A DNA stretch of 64,000 nt from Hawksworthiomyces lignivorus (GCA_002917075.1 NTMA01000080.1:62001-126000), one strand, 5' to 3'; counted from the stretch's first letter, positions 12,811 through 23,604 are shown. Notes: a model not told the origin generated them from the letters alone. Numbers and translations: made by a program.

Positions 12811-13497
12811 GAAACTTTAAAAACTTTTACAAAAATATTAAAAATACTCTTAAAAATAATATTTTAATCGAAATCGACGTTAGTAGTTTTTATTGTTATT
12901 CGTGTTTTTTTTACAATTAATATCGTAATCTGTTTTTTCTTACGTCAACGTTTTTCATTCTTTATATTTACCTCGACGTATACCTTTTCCAATATCTTTC
13001 GACGTTTCGTCTCGTGTACGTAATGTTAGACGTGAAGACGACGTAAACGAACGATAGTCTTTTTCAAAGTTAGTTCCACGACTTCGGTCGTATCATTTAG
13101 TTTTTGAGACTTGAAAAGTCATCGTTTAATTAACGAATAAATTAGAATCAAGAAAAACAAAAAATCATCAAAAATAAAAATATTATCAAAACTCATCGCG
13201 ATATTCTTCTCATCATATTTGGTACTCACACAAACGTAAACGACGTAACGTTTCGTTTTAAAAGTCGACGTAATCGACCAGATACAATCTTTCGACAAAC
13301 GAGTACAACGAGAATAAGACATACTTTCGAAATCTAGATTTTCGAGTTTTGAAATTATCTTCCGACATTAGACAAAACTATCAACGGTTCGTTTCGTAAT
13401 ACGATCAAACATATTGAAAGAAAGAAAGTATTTTATAGAACAAATTCAAACAAAGAGGGATAGACGTAATCTTTTATTATTTTCGAGACGAAAACCT

Positions 13498-13509
13498 AAA
13501 GAAAGAAGA
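13498..13509 (+). other. Polypurine tract of the chromodomain element
   Basis: AAAGAAAGAAGA lies directly before the 3' LTR, the position of the plus-strand primer in LTR elements. Confidence 0.65.
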
Positions 13510-13512
13510 TTA

Positions 13513-14015
13513 TATTACGAAATAAGACGTAAGGATTTAAACTGAGACCTTAAGAGAAAGACGATAAAATATAACAGAATAATTGTATTAGTATATTAAT
13601 AGAGATAATATCATGAGAGACTAACATTAATAATATATTAGAATAGACAAGTATATTATACGAACTTAAATACTAATAGAAATATTATACCAAAAGAATT
13701 ACGTGACTAAACTTTATACGAAGAATGAAGTTTGGTATAAAGTTGAAATAAACTTTATACGAAATATAAAGTTAGGTATAAAGTACGAATGAAATTGTAC
13801 ATTTATATAACTATATATTCTCTACCTAGATAACTTAGATAGTTTACGGTAACGATCCAGTCGTTACCGTTTGTCTGAATCTTGAGACTTACACAGAACA
13901 CTTCTCTACCATTCAGTGTCCTTATTGTATATATTGATATACTACGTAGTTTTTACTTAGAACATAAACGTTAGACTTGATCACTCTATACATTGTTTAT
14001 TGTAGTTTTGTAACA
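13513..14015 (+). repeat. 3' LTR of the chromodomain element
   Basis: 503 bp, the same length as the 5' LTR. The first dinucleotide is TA instead of TG, a G-to-A change at the terminus. It is preceded by the purine run AAAGAAAGAAGA. Confidence 0.92.
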
Positions 14016-14020
14016 CAATA

Positions 14021-14752
14021 ATGACGAAGTGAACGGTCTTTCTCCTAAATGTAAAACGTGTTGTAAAGGGTTGTAAATAACGTATATCACTAATGGTTTA
14101 CGTTAGAGAAAGGTAATACGTACAATGTTGGAGAAAACGTAATAGTCTCAAGAGAATTGTGGAATACGTTTATATATATAGATTACTAAGTGATTATCGA
14201 TCGTGTCGACCCACAGTTTGTGGTAACGGCCCGAGACGACGTCGGAGACGTCGTTGTTTTTTTGTTTATCGGGTTTTTAAATTATTATTACGTCGATATC
14301 ATAGAAATCGTCGTAGTATAAAACGATTTTGGTGTTGTTTGTTTTGTTGTATACGTTTCACGTGACTATTCGTATAACTAGATGTTAATGAGGTCTTCGT
14401 CGAAGGGTTCGATTGTTTGTCGATGAACGAAGTATATGTGAACGACTTTTCGAATTATAGGACAATTCCGGTGACTAACGACGTAGTTAGAGTCGACGTA
14501 GTTAAAACACCGACGTCGTTTCGTCGATGTATCGTATTCGTTGGTCGTGTGTCCTTTACTATAAAGGACGTACCGGAGAGGGTTTCGACAATTGTAGACG
14601 TTGTGTTTCTATGATTGACAACGGTGGTACAGAGAGGGTTGAGAGAGGGGTTCCCGATAAGGTGTGACGGTGTAGTAGTTGTAATCGACGGTGGCGTCCT
14701 CTCGGAAAAGTCGTTATACGTTTGTCTCGATGACTATCGTGAACTTGAGGTA
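14021..14752 (-). mobile_element. LINE fragment, part 2 (ORF1 C-terminus, zinc knuckle, ORF2 start)
   Basis: On the minus strand near 14,450-14,520 is the knuckle RRCFNYVDSNYVVSHRNCP, closely resembling the CxNCxGxHxAxHRxCP knuckle at the end of LINE ORF1 proteins in fungi. Downstream comes degenerate sequence leading into the endonuclease. It joins part 1 across element 2 (target AGGTA at 14,748-14,752) and part 3 across the chromodomain element. Confidence 0.7.
14748..14752. repeat. Target-site duplication AGGTA of gypsy element 2 (partner at 20,512-20,516)
   Basis: AGGTA occurs immediately outside both LTRs. It also decides the LTR boundary on the left, where the terminal TG has become TA. 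Confidence 0.85.
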
Positions 14753-15033
14753 TATAAGAGGTCTATTAACAATGAACGTAAAAGGGTCTTGAGACAATAA
14801 CATACGTTTAGAATAACGAAAGATTAAAGATACAAAGAGAAAAAGACTCCTTTTTGACTCCCAAGGACGAAACTCTTGGCTGAAATAGAGACCCTCAAGA
14901 GCACGTGGACCGGTAGGCCGGTAGGTCGTCCCGACGACCGACTGTCCTCTTTCGGTCTCCTTGTTAGGTTCGTCAGTCTGATCTTTGGTCCTGGGCTCGC
15001 CCTGGGCCGTCCTCGGGGCCTTAGCCCATTACA
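14753..15033 (-). repeat. 3' LTR of gypsy element 2 (LTR copy B)
   Basis: 281 bp, TATAAGAG...CCATTACA on the plus strand. Compared with copy C it has many G:C-to-A:T transitions, for example GCTG to ATTA, AGCA to AACA, and CGCCT to CGTTT, whereas most ACG and TCG sites are unchanged. Confidence 0.85.
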
Positions 15034-15035
15034 AT

Positions 15036-15047
15036 ACCCCTCTTCTC
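15036..15047 (-). other. Polypurine tract of gypsy element 2
   Basis: On the minus strand GGAGAAGAGGGG followed by TA precedes the 3' LTR. This confirms minus orientation. Confidence 0.65.
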
Positions 15048-15699
15048 CGAGGTCTTGTCTTCTCTTTCGTCGTTTGTCCGTCCGTGTTCGACGTACTAAC
15101 ATCATCGTCGTCCCATAACGACGGGTCACGTAGGTCTTCCTCGTAACGTATCAGGGTTTCTGTCTCCGTAAAGTCTTATATCGACTCTCACGTAGGGGCC
15201 GCGTATCTCGTCCAGTACATCTTAACTTGTCATCCACGACCTCGACGTCTGTAAACCGAGATTTCGTCGACTTCTCATTCCTTCGTGTCGTCTATTTGTA
15301 TTAACAATGATTTGTCGTAAACGCGTCTCTGACTCGGTAGTGAGTCGTTTATTAGTCGTTTGATCAGGTTTACGTGGAAGACGGGGTAGATTTTTGACGA
15401 AATATCTAATCGTATCGTATGAGTCTCTATAATGGCCCGAACCGTGTATAGAAGGGTTAACCAATCTAGTTTCTTAGACGAGTGGTTTGTTCGTATATTA
15501 TGAAAACGAAACGAGATATAATCGTTTACGTAAAACGTGTTTATGGTTATACGTCGTCGATTCGTTTACTTCGTTTGGATATCTTGAGTCTTTATCATTG
15601 TTATTTATATAAAGACTATAATTATACGTTAACGATTTACTTATACGTGGTCTCGGACCATTGATAAGTCTTTGTCGTTGTTTACGTGATTCTCTTCGG

Positions 15700-18600
15700 T
15701 CGACGAGAGAACGATTTCGTAATAAAAGTTATATAATATAAAAAAGACAAATATTTTTATGAAAACGTTCTTTCGGTTATTTAACGTTAATATTATTATT
15801 AAAAAAAGGTTTGTCTAATTCGTTTATGTATAATAAACATAAATTCGAAGATAAGTCTTTATTTCTTAATTTATTCTTTTTATCGTTTTATTTATTTAAA
15901 AATGTTATATCGTTAAGAGATATTGGTGAATTTGTAGTTTATCGTATATAATTCGTTAAACGATATTTACGAATTATAAATCTCGGTCGGAAATAATAAC
16001 GAAAGATAAATCGTAATATTTGAAAATAATCTTTAATAATCGATTAATTATTATCTTTATTATAGTTTTCGACATTGGTTCGAAAACCACCGATTTGTTT
16101 AATCGATTAGTCATTATTATAATAATCTTATATTTTTGAGATTAAGATAAGTTTATCACAAAGTTTATCGATAATTTTCTTTAAGATCGATCAAATATTA
16201 ATAATAGTCGTAAAAACTTATATTTCGTATCTTTTTAAACCTTTGACTTAAAATAAATATTATAATTTCGTATAAATCTTTATATATTTTTAGTTATATT
16301 TGATTAAAAGTATTAACGTATTAATAATTCGTATATGTTTTTTCGTTTTAAATAATTTATTAAAGAATTATCATAAATAATTTGGATTAATCGTATTCGT
16401 AACGGTTCTTAATCGAATATTTAAAAATTTCCTCGTCATCAAATACGTTTATATCGATTTAAGTCATAGTTTATCAATATAATGATTAATCTTTAAGACG
16501 ACAATAAGGTTCGAGTTCTTTTTTGTAATAATCGTCATAGTTTTTAATAACGTTAATTATATTATAACGACTCGTTTTAGAAACGATTCATCTTCGTCTT
16601 TATAAAAAGAATTAAAAGATTTTTTTCTAATATCGTAATCGAGAAATCTCTTATTTGGTCTTTGTTTTTTTTGATAATTTATTTTTGTTTTATTTTGACT
16701 TTTCGGTCGTGATTTTTGTTATCTTTCGTCTTAAGAATTAAATTATTATTTTCTTATATTATTCTTAAAACGTATCTTTGGAATTTCAACAATTATATAT
16801 AATGATTAAAGAGACGATTATCATTAATATTTATTAATAAATTCTTCTTTTGTTTCGACAATACGTCAACAAACATTTATAAAGTTTTTAAACGATAAAT
16901 TAACGAATAATTATATTTTATCATTTCGTATTATTATTATATCTATCTTTCGTTAAATTGTTATTTGTTTTAAAAATAAATCAAATTGTAATAATTTGTA
17001 TAAACGATAAATCTCTCGTCTTAGAACTTTGTTCGTTATTTTTAAAACGTTGAAATAATAACTAATATTTTCTTATTATATATAAAATAATTGATTTTCG
17101 TAAATTTCAATTTTTTCGAATAATAAACAATAGAGTATTAAAATTGATTCTTACTTTATTGTAATAATACGATTTTCGTTATATAATCGAACGAGTCTAT
17201 TTCGATTATTGTAAATTTTTTTAGAATTTAAACTATTAATATTAATATTATAATCATCGTTTTCTTTAAAATCTCGAATATTTCTTAATACATCATCGTT
17301 TAGATAAAGTCTTATTTTTTATATATAAGTTTCGTAAATACTATTACGAATCTCGAATAATATAATACGAACTTTTGATAAAATTTTATAAATTTTAAAA
17401 AGTTTTATATTTTTTTAATTAATCTAAAAAATTATTATATTTGAATAATTTATATTTTCGTAGAATTTATGATCAAATCGATTCTCGATCGAACAATATA
17501 TTTTAAAAACTTAAACTCTAAAATTGTAAATTGATTTTTTCGTACGTTTATTTGAAAATTCGTTTTTTATAATCGATTAATGACGTTTCGTATAACGATT
17601 TAGTATTTTATTTAAATATTATTTGTATAAATAACGACATCGTCGATAAACGTTATTGTATCATAATTTAAATATTTTTTCAATATTATATTAATATATC
17701 GTTAGAAAATAATCGACGTATTGATAAGTTTAAATAAAATTATTAATTATTCGTACGAATTTATATACGTATTAAAAACAATCTTTTATTTATTCTTTTT
17801 TCGTATTTTAACTTTATAAAATACTAAAATTATATCGATTTTGAATACTTATTAATGTCTAACTATTATACGTAAAGTTTCGATTATTAAAAATAATAAA
17901 TAAATATCTTTTTTCGTTATATTATTTAGTTTTCGATAATCGATATAAAAATATAAACTTTTATTTATTTTTCGTACAAATAAGACGAAAACGTTTATCA
18001 ATAATTGGTTAAGTCGAATTAACCTTTGATTTAAGAATTTTAAAATCGTTTTTTATATTATTAGAAATTTTTTTTTAGATTGATGATATAAAAAACTATT
18101 AAATATAAATATCTCTTTTTCGTTATTGTCTTTTTTGATATTTATTTTGTAATTTATCTTTAATCGTCGTAGTAATAAGTCTTATATCTTTCTTCGGTTA
18201 AATGTATCGATTTTGTCACAAAATTATTTCGAAAATATAATTTCGATTTCGTCTAAGAATTTTAGAATTTTTTATTTTCGAAAGACTTTTTGTATATCTT
18301 TTAAGATGATCTTACCAATATAGACGACTTTATTTTTATTATCTAATTTTCGTATCGTCGTCGTCGATACCTCGACGACTATTTTCGAAAAATAACGTTT
18401 TTTTTTATATATTAATGTAATAATCTTTCAACGACCAATTCGTAAAAGTTTTTTTATAAAATCGGTCATTATATTAAATCTATTCATTTATCTTCGTTTT
18501 AAAATTATTTCGTTTTTTTAATTTAAGACGACGTATATTTATAATAATGTTATATACCTTTCGATATTTAACTATAATCGAACAATCTTCGAAATCGTCG

Positions 18601-18860
18601 ACTTTATTTAATCGTCAATTAATATTACGATCTATTTAAAACGACGAACCTTTATTTTTATTATCTTTAAACGACGAGATATCACGAAACGTTCCGACAT
18701 CATACACGTAATAAGACATCTTATATCGATAAAGGTTTAAATATTGTATCGATTGTTAACTATAACATTTAGATATATATCATTAGTGTCTATTTTTTGT
18801 CTCTTTCGTTGTCATCGTCGTATTAATGTCTATTTCCACTCTTTACTGAGATTCGTGTAA
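15700..18860 (-). pseudogene. Decayed pol of gypsy element 2
   Basis: The minus strand between about 18,860 and 17,015 is homologous to the reverse-transcriptase region of element 1. The rest, down to 15,700, should hold RNase H and integrase, but is too degraded to mark motifs by eye. It is very AT-rich with essentially no GpC. No frame stays open long enough to code. Confidence 0.6.
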
Positions 18861-18864
18861 GGAG

Positions 18865-19700
18865 TTAGTATTTTTTCGAGTTCGACGTCTCCGGGATCGA
18901 ACGAAACTTCGTCGACTCTTCGTCGTTTTTTTCGTAAGATTGTCTTTTCGAAACTCGTGGTCCTTTTTGTTCTTTTATGGTTTTTGTCTTAAAATAGTCT
19001 TTCTTAATATAACCGACTTTATTATACTTATAACACGTACGTGTCTTCTCCTTTGTCTTTCGTTCTTTGGTTCGGGACGAACGTAATATCACTCATTCGA
19101 CACGAATATTCATCGATTCGAAAGAGAGACTCCGACGATTCGTCTAAATAACTCGTCGAAACAATCACCAAAAGCCTTCAAATTCTGATCCCACTTAAAA
19201 CACTTAAGTCTTAAAGACTTAATAGTTCTTTATTGTAAGAGTTCCAATCAATACTTTTCGTGTTTCTTCGTTCAATACGTCACGAAGATAACTAATTGAT
19301 ACTACGTTATTTGTATAACCAAGACTATTACGAAACAATAATGTTTCGAACTTTGGAAAAAAGTGAACCATTAATTCATCATCTTTTTGTTTGATATAAA
19401 CCAATCGGTCCATAACTTACATAATTTCGTTGAGATCTTGGTATACTGAATCTAGATAGTCTAAAAGATTTTGTGAGTAGTCGTTTTGGCTTCGAGACTC
19501 CACAAAGACTATTGTCATATTCTTAATTCGGCCCTTTAGTCACGAAAAAACGTAAAAGAATTGTTCTTATAAAGATCCAAGTACTTTTCCGTCGACAATC
19601 AATTTAACCGATATATCAATCTTCCACTTTCGATACGTTGTCTTTTTCTCATCGAATTACGTCACGTTTCCGAGTTTTGGACATAGTCTTTTCATCCATC
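18865..19700 (-). pseudogene. Decayed gag of gypsy element 2
   Basis: At 19,413-19,219 a capsid-like segment is open (LVYIKQKDDELMVHFFPKF, then SYLRDVL), resembling the retrotransposon gag domain. At about 19,050-18,990 a zinc knuckle reads CYKYNKVGYIKKDYF, where Cys and His positions have become Tyr. TGC to TAC/TAT and CAC to TAC are single G:C-to-A:T changes. It is not functional. Confidence 0.65.
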
Positions 19701-20230
19701 TCGGTGTTTCCGAAACTCCAGGTTGGAATACTATCGGTTGCGGAACCTGGAGAGTGTTCTCTGACTTTGTGGACGTGGTGGTGCCTACGACAAACGTCTT
19801 TTACAACGTCTTGATCTATGTTTTATTGACTTTTTGATCTTTCTCACGTTGTTTCCTCCATACCTATTTGTCTTCTTTATATTGTTTCTCTAATTTCTAG
19901 AACATGACTTATATTTAGACCATTATTTTCTGTTTTGGAGTGAGTTCCATCACGTCGTCTGTGTTCGAACCGTACTCCATATAATTGTTAGATCGTCACC
20001 TAGGCTTCTGTTGTCAACGACTTGGTTGGTCTTTTGTTAGTCCGCGCCAACCTTCTACCAACGTCGTTGTTGGTCTTTTCTGTACGTAATCACGTGTCCG
20101 TCGACTTGTTGTCGACTCGTTGGCTCTTCCGCCCTCGAGGCCCGGTTGTCGTCCGAAATATCCCGAAAGGTAATATGAGACCCTACCGGTTCCGTGACCG
20201 GTGTGCCTGGGTCGAAGATCTTTAGTCTAA

Positions 20231-20511
20231 TGTAAAGGGTCTGCTGACAATGAACGCAGGAGGGCCCTGAGACAATAGCATACGCCTAGAATAACGAAAG
20301 ACTAAAGATACAGAGGAAAGAAGACTCCCTTTCGACTCCCAGGGACGAAGCTCCTGGCTGAAATAGAGACCCTCAGAGACACGTAGGCCGGTGGACCGGT
20401 AGGTCGCCCCGACGACCGACTGTCTTCCTCCGGTCTCTCTGTTAGATCCGTCAGTTTGATCTCTGGCCCTGGGCTCGCCCTGGACCGCCCTCGGGGCCCT
20501 AGCTCATTACA
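20231..20511 (-). repeat. 5' LTR of gypsy element 2 (LTR copy C)
   Basis: 281 bp, TGTAAAGG...GCTCATTACA on the plus strand. It is the least mutated of the three LTR copies and keeps GpC sites. The neighbouring leader (about 20,075-20,230) is shared with element 1 (about 5,362-5,517). The bases directly inside the LTR (minus strand TTAGACTAAAGATC) do not look like the usual TGG primer-binding start. Confidence 0.88.
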
Positions 20512-21660
20512 AGGTATTCGTATTGGGACGCCAATAAACGTTTAGTTATTATGGGATGGACTTCTAGAATCTGTACAAGGTTGACGATTTTGCGAGAGAG
20601 GTCGGGGGCTTCAAGTAAGAGTGTAGGAATACGACGGAGAACTACTTTCGGACCTATGACTATTATGGTTATTTCGAAAACTTTCGTTTATGAGGAGTCC
20701 TTAACGAACCACTTATCTCGATAAGACTCGAAGTAGACTACGGTGTTGTCGTCGGTTAAAGTACGTACGTCGACGATCTTCGATTGTCCATTTCGGACAA
20801 TTGTCGTATTAATTGAGTCAACAATTTATTGGTCTGTGAGAGGGTTTGTAAGATTCTTGGTGTATAGGATAATCTCCAGTCGTCGTAATAACTTGGTTGT
20901 AGTGTTAGTAGAACTTTGAACGTTGTTCGATATGGTTTGTTTTGGTGGGCCTCTCTCTAACGTCGTTGTGTAGAAGACGGGTTGGATATTAGAGGATGTC
21001 TTGTCAACGTTGTAGGTGTTAACGGAGATAGTTGGGGGTTTGAGGATTTGGTGGGTTTGGTGTAAGAGGACTTTGTATTGATATAGACTAAGAAGGATAC
21101 GTTGAAAGGTATCGTCGATCTACGCGACGACTAAGGGGTCGTGGGTCTGGACGAAGACTAGAATCTTTGTAAAGACCTTATAGTGGGATTCGGAAATGTC
21201 TAAGAGCTCTGCGATTTCTGGCGGGATGTCGGTGGTCAGTAGGGAGAAAGCGGCGACGACGTGTTGGCTGGCGGCAAGCCCTTTCGGTTGTCCAGTGGCC
21301 TGGGGGGGCCGTTGTGCCGTTATTGGGCTTGTCGCAAAGTCAGTGGCTCGCCGTCGCTTCCTGCCAGGCTCAGGCGGGAGGAGGAGGCGGTTGTCAGTGG
21401 TGCTTGTCAGTGGCGTTCGGGGGACAGTTCGGTGCGGGAGGCTTTTCACAGTGATAGTTTCGGCGTCTGGTTGGTCGGTAGTATTGTTTTCGGCGTCTGG
21501 GAGTGTGATATCGTTGTCTTCGGTGGTCAGGATTGCGAAGGGATTCGCAGTCGGGAAGGGGGAGGACGAGGGCGGGAGGGAGGCGGTGCGGGCCGCGCGG
21601 GCCGCCGAGGCGTCGGTGGCCCCGATCCCGGCGAGGGCCATGAGGGGGTTGTTCAATTAG
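20512..21660 (-). mobile_element. LINE fragment, part 1 (ORF1 N-terminus; Tad/I-like)
   Basis: An open frame starts at 21,656 on the minus strand and runs 178 codons to a stop at 21,120. The product is rich in Ala, Pro and Thr with NPFAILTTED near the N-terminus, typical of fungal LINE ORF1 proteins. Beyond the stop the frame continues, mutated, to the AGGTA target at 20,512. DNA from about 21,200 to 21,660 is GC-rich and keeps GpC; left of that it is mutated. The 178-codon product is therefore probably a truncated ORF1, not a host gene. No poly-A end is in the window. Confidence 0.7.
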
Positions 21661-21965
21661 TATAGATGAATACGATGATGCCTCTTATTGTGACCGTGGT
21701 CGTGAGAGATTTTTAAGCAGCCTTCCTAAGTAGGCACTGAATAAGTGACTTTGAGTATCTTGAGGGGGGGGTGGGGGTTCTTCTTTGAGTGTTCAAGGCA
21801 AGTGGCATTTGGCATCTGCGTGCTGATCTAAAATATGCGCTGTACTCGAGCTGATATCCTTTCGAGTTCACGATTGATGGGCTACTTACATATACTGTAT
21901 TGCTATCTAGTCTACTACTCATTCTTGCCGTCCTAAGATGCAAAGTAAAGCTGTTTTAGTTGTAT
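21661..21965. other. Boundary between LINE and first host gene
   Basis: Probable LINE 5' untranslated region or flank, then the 3' flank of the dehydrogenase gene. A G run lies near 21,762-21,775. No gene seen. Confidence 0.4.
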
Positions 21966-22763
21966 CTAGCAGAACCAGCCGCCGTCTATGCTATATGTGG
22001 CTCCTGTGATAAATCTAGATTCGTCGCCGAGCAAGAAGGCTACAAGCGCGGCTACCTCTTCTGGCTGTCCAAAACGCCCCAGTGCGATGCGCGAGGCCTC
22101 GGACTCTTTCCCTAGATTTCTCGAAGAGATCCCTTGCGCGGCTTTGTTCATGGGGGTAGAAATCGGCCCCGGAGCTACGCTATTGACCCTCACTCCGCGC
22201 ACGCCGACTTCCTTCGCTGCAGAGCGGGTCAGACCCACCACGCCGTGCTTGCTCACTGCATAAGCGGCAGCGTACGGCCGCCCGATCTGGCCAGCGATGC
22301 TTGCGGCGTTCACAATGCTGCCACCGTCCGCAATCACGTTCAGCTGCGCCCGCATGCAGTGCATGACGCCAGTGAGATTGACGGCAATATTAAATTCCCA
22401 GTCATCATCGTCGCATTGGGCAACAGAAGCTGCGCCGATCGTCTTGCCGATGACGCCCGCTAGATTGGCCGCCCCGTCAAGCCGGCCAAAGGCCTTGATG
22501 GTGTCGTCGATCCACGCCTGCACCTCGGACGCCTTGCGGACGTCGACCTTGGAAACGATCACGTCGACGTTGTGGGTCGCCTTGATCTCCGCGGCAATCT
22601 TTTCCAAGGGCTCCGCGTTGATGTCTGCGAGAGACAGTTTGGCACCCCGTGCGGCAAGGTAGTGAGCAGTTGCCAACGCAATGCCAGAGGACGCGCCGGT
22701 GACGGAAATGACCTTTCCCTGCACCTGCGAGGGCACCAGACGCGGATTCTCGTTGCTTCCCAT
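21966..22763 (-). CDS. Short-chain dehydrogenase/reductase
   Basis: A single-exon gene of 265 residues, the usual length of a classical SDR. The Rossmann cofactor motif TGASSGIA is at residues 22-29 and NLAG at 100-103. The catalytic triad is Ser155, Tyr168 and Lys172 in a YxxxK motif, and the PG motif is at 198-199. Asp47 at the end of the second strand suggests NAD(H) rather than NADP(H). The C-terminus has the GxxYxxDGG pattern common in the family. No signal peptide is seen, so it is probably cytosolic. The substrate cannot be told. It lies next to a Zn2Cys6 regulator and an NmrA-like reductase, which suggests an oxidative step in a secondary or catabolic pathway, but this is inference. 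It sits only about 300 bp from the transposon block and is intact. Confidence 0.9.
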   Translation of the reverse strand: MGSNENPRLVPSQVQGKVISVTGASSGIALATAHYLAARGAKLSLADINAEPLEKIAAEIKATHNVDVIVSKVDVRKASEVQAWIDDTIKAFGRLDGAANLAGVIGKTIGAASVAQCDDDDWEFNIAVNLTGVMHCMRAQLNVIADGGSIVNAASIAGQIGRPYAAAYAVSKHGVVGLTRSAAKEVGVRGVRVNSVAPGPISTPMNKAAQGISSRNLGKESEASRIALGRFGQPEEVAALVAFLLGDESRFITGATYSIDGGWFC

Positions 22764-23160
22764 TTTTGTTTAGGCGTATAGGCTATGTAACGATCTTGTT
22801 TGGGAAACGGGCGAGTGCAGAGAAGGATATGGTAGCCCTGTATTTATCTCTAGTCCATAAGGAAAAATAGAACCGCGGAAGCTGTTCCTGCATGGCGCTG
22901 GACTGGGAACCCCAGAATACCAATATGGTGACAATACACCACTTCGCTGAGAGCAGACTGATTCATCGCAAGAAGCTCTGGTTTCATGCTATAACTGCCG
23001 TAGCGTGGTGAGCAATGAATAATTGCAAATTGCTGCACTCCACATGATATTTCATGGGATTGCTATTTCAATCGAGTTTGGCTAGCCATATAATGCATTG
23101 AAAATAAGATAAACGAGTAAATAATATTTCTCATTTGCTTTTACATCCCCACAATGTTTT

Positions 23161-23212
23161 GAAAATAAAAATAAAAATAAAAATAAAAATAAAAAGAGAA
23201 AAGAGAAAAGAG
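23161..23212. repeat. AAAAT microsatellite
   Basis: Several tandem AAAAT units, then AGAGAAA-type units. Confidence 0.9.
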
Positions 23213-23254
23213 TTGTACACAAAACACTGCCCGCACTAGGTGGCTTTAGACGGA

Positions 23255-23480
23255 GTTTCGCAATGATTCATCGCCTCTGAGATGGTTTTCAGTGATGCCG
23301 GTTTTCAATTTCCGAACAAGCATTCATTTTATTACGTGCCTCCTCCTAAATCTGTCCTTCTGACTCGCTATAGCTACTAGGAGTAGATACTTAAGAGACT
23401 ATAGTCGCGAAAGCATCTTGTTCTATCTCTAGCTTCGTACCGAGACCAGTATGTTGAAAATGAAATTATGTGACATTTGA
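23255..23480. repeat. Dispersed degenerate repeat, copy 1 (copy 2 at 30,567-30,990)
   Basis: Two blocks match copy 2 almost exactly: the CAATTTCCGAACAA block (23,305 versus 30,738) and a block of about 45 bp around TTCTATCTCTAGCTTCGTAC (23,421 versus 30,939). Copy 1 lacks about 200 bp present in copy 2. Confidence 0.7.
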
Positions 23481-23604
23481 CGCCAAATTATCAGCCAGCG
23501 CAGACGGGGATGCTCTAAAACATTTACGTAGGATATCGATATTTATTATTCCTCTAAACCCAGCGCTCACATTTTCCTCTATTCATCATAGTTGTCGATC
23601 CCCG

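Larger units (their letters stand above)
6761..14015 (+). mobile_element. Complete Ty3/gypsy chromodomain element (chromovirus-like), mutated
   Basis: The element is 7,255 bp with two 503-bp LTRs (6,761-7,263 and 13,513-14,015). Both ends match TGTTAC/GTAACA, with TG reduced to TA in the 3' copy. A perfect 5-bp duplication CAATA flanks it. Gene order on the plus strand is gag with zinc knuckle, protease, reverse transcriptase, integrase, chromodomains, then a polypurine tract, which is the Ty3/gypsy order. Every frame is broken. It is inserted in the endonuclease region of the LINE. Confidence 0.92.
14753..20511 (-). mobile_element. Ty3/gypsy element 2, complete but mutated
   Basis: The element is 5,759 bp on the minus strand. 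Its 5' LTR is 20,231-20,511 and its 3' LTR 14,753-15,033, both 281 bp, with TGTAA/TTACA ends. A purine-rich tract lies next to the 3' LTR. A perfect 5-bp duplication AGGTA occurs at 14,748-14,752 and 20,512-20,516. Internal order is gag (about 19,700-18,865), then pol (18,860 to about 15,700). A GC-richer stretch at 15,034-15,660 has no recognisable domain. It is inserted in LINE ORF1, and removing it with one AGGTA restores a plausible LINE frame. Confidence 0.9.
22764..23604. other. Intergenic region with AAAAT repeat and a dispersed-repeat copy
   Basis: It contains the promoter of the dehydrogenase, an (AAAAT)n tract at about 23,161-23,195 followed by (AAAAG/GAG) purine sequence to 23,212, and one copy of a dispersed repeat at 23,255-23,480. 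No further gene is seen. Confidence 0.6.

Noticed and set aside
14753..15033. LTR copy B as a truncated solo LTR
   Set aside because: It first looked short against the longer shared leader of copies A and C. The AGGTA duplication and polypurine tract show it is a complete 281-bp 3' LTR.
1..21200. Classical Neurospora-type RIP (CpA to TpA) as the sole explanation of the AT-rich block
   Set aside because: CpA remains common and the missing dinucleotide is GpC. Some CpA change may have occurred, but it does not account for the pattern.
1..21200. The block being stored in reversed (not complemented) order, which would swap CpG and GpC
   Set aside because: Zinc-knuckle, integrase and chromodomain motifs read correctly, and LTRs keep TG...CA ends with target duplications.
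21120..21656. A host gene of 178 codons at the edge of the repeats
   Set aside because: The product has the style of a LINE ORF1 N-terminus and the frame continues, mutated, into sequence that joins the LINE zinc knuckle after removal of the gypsy element.
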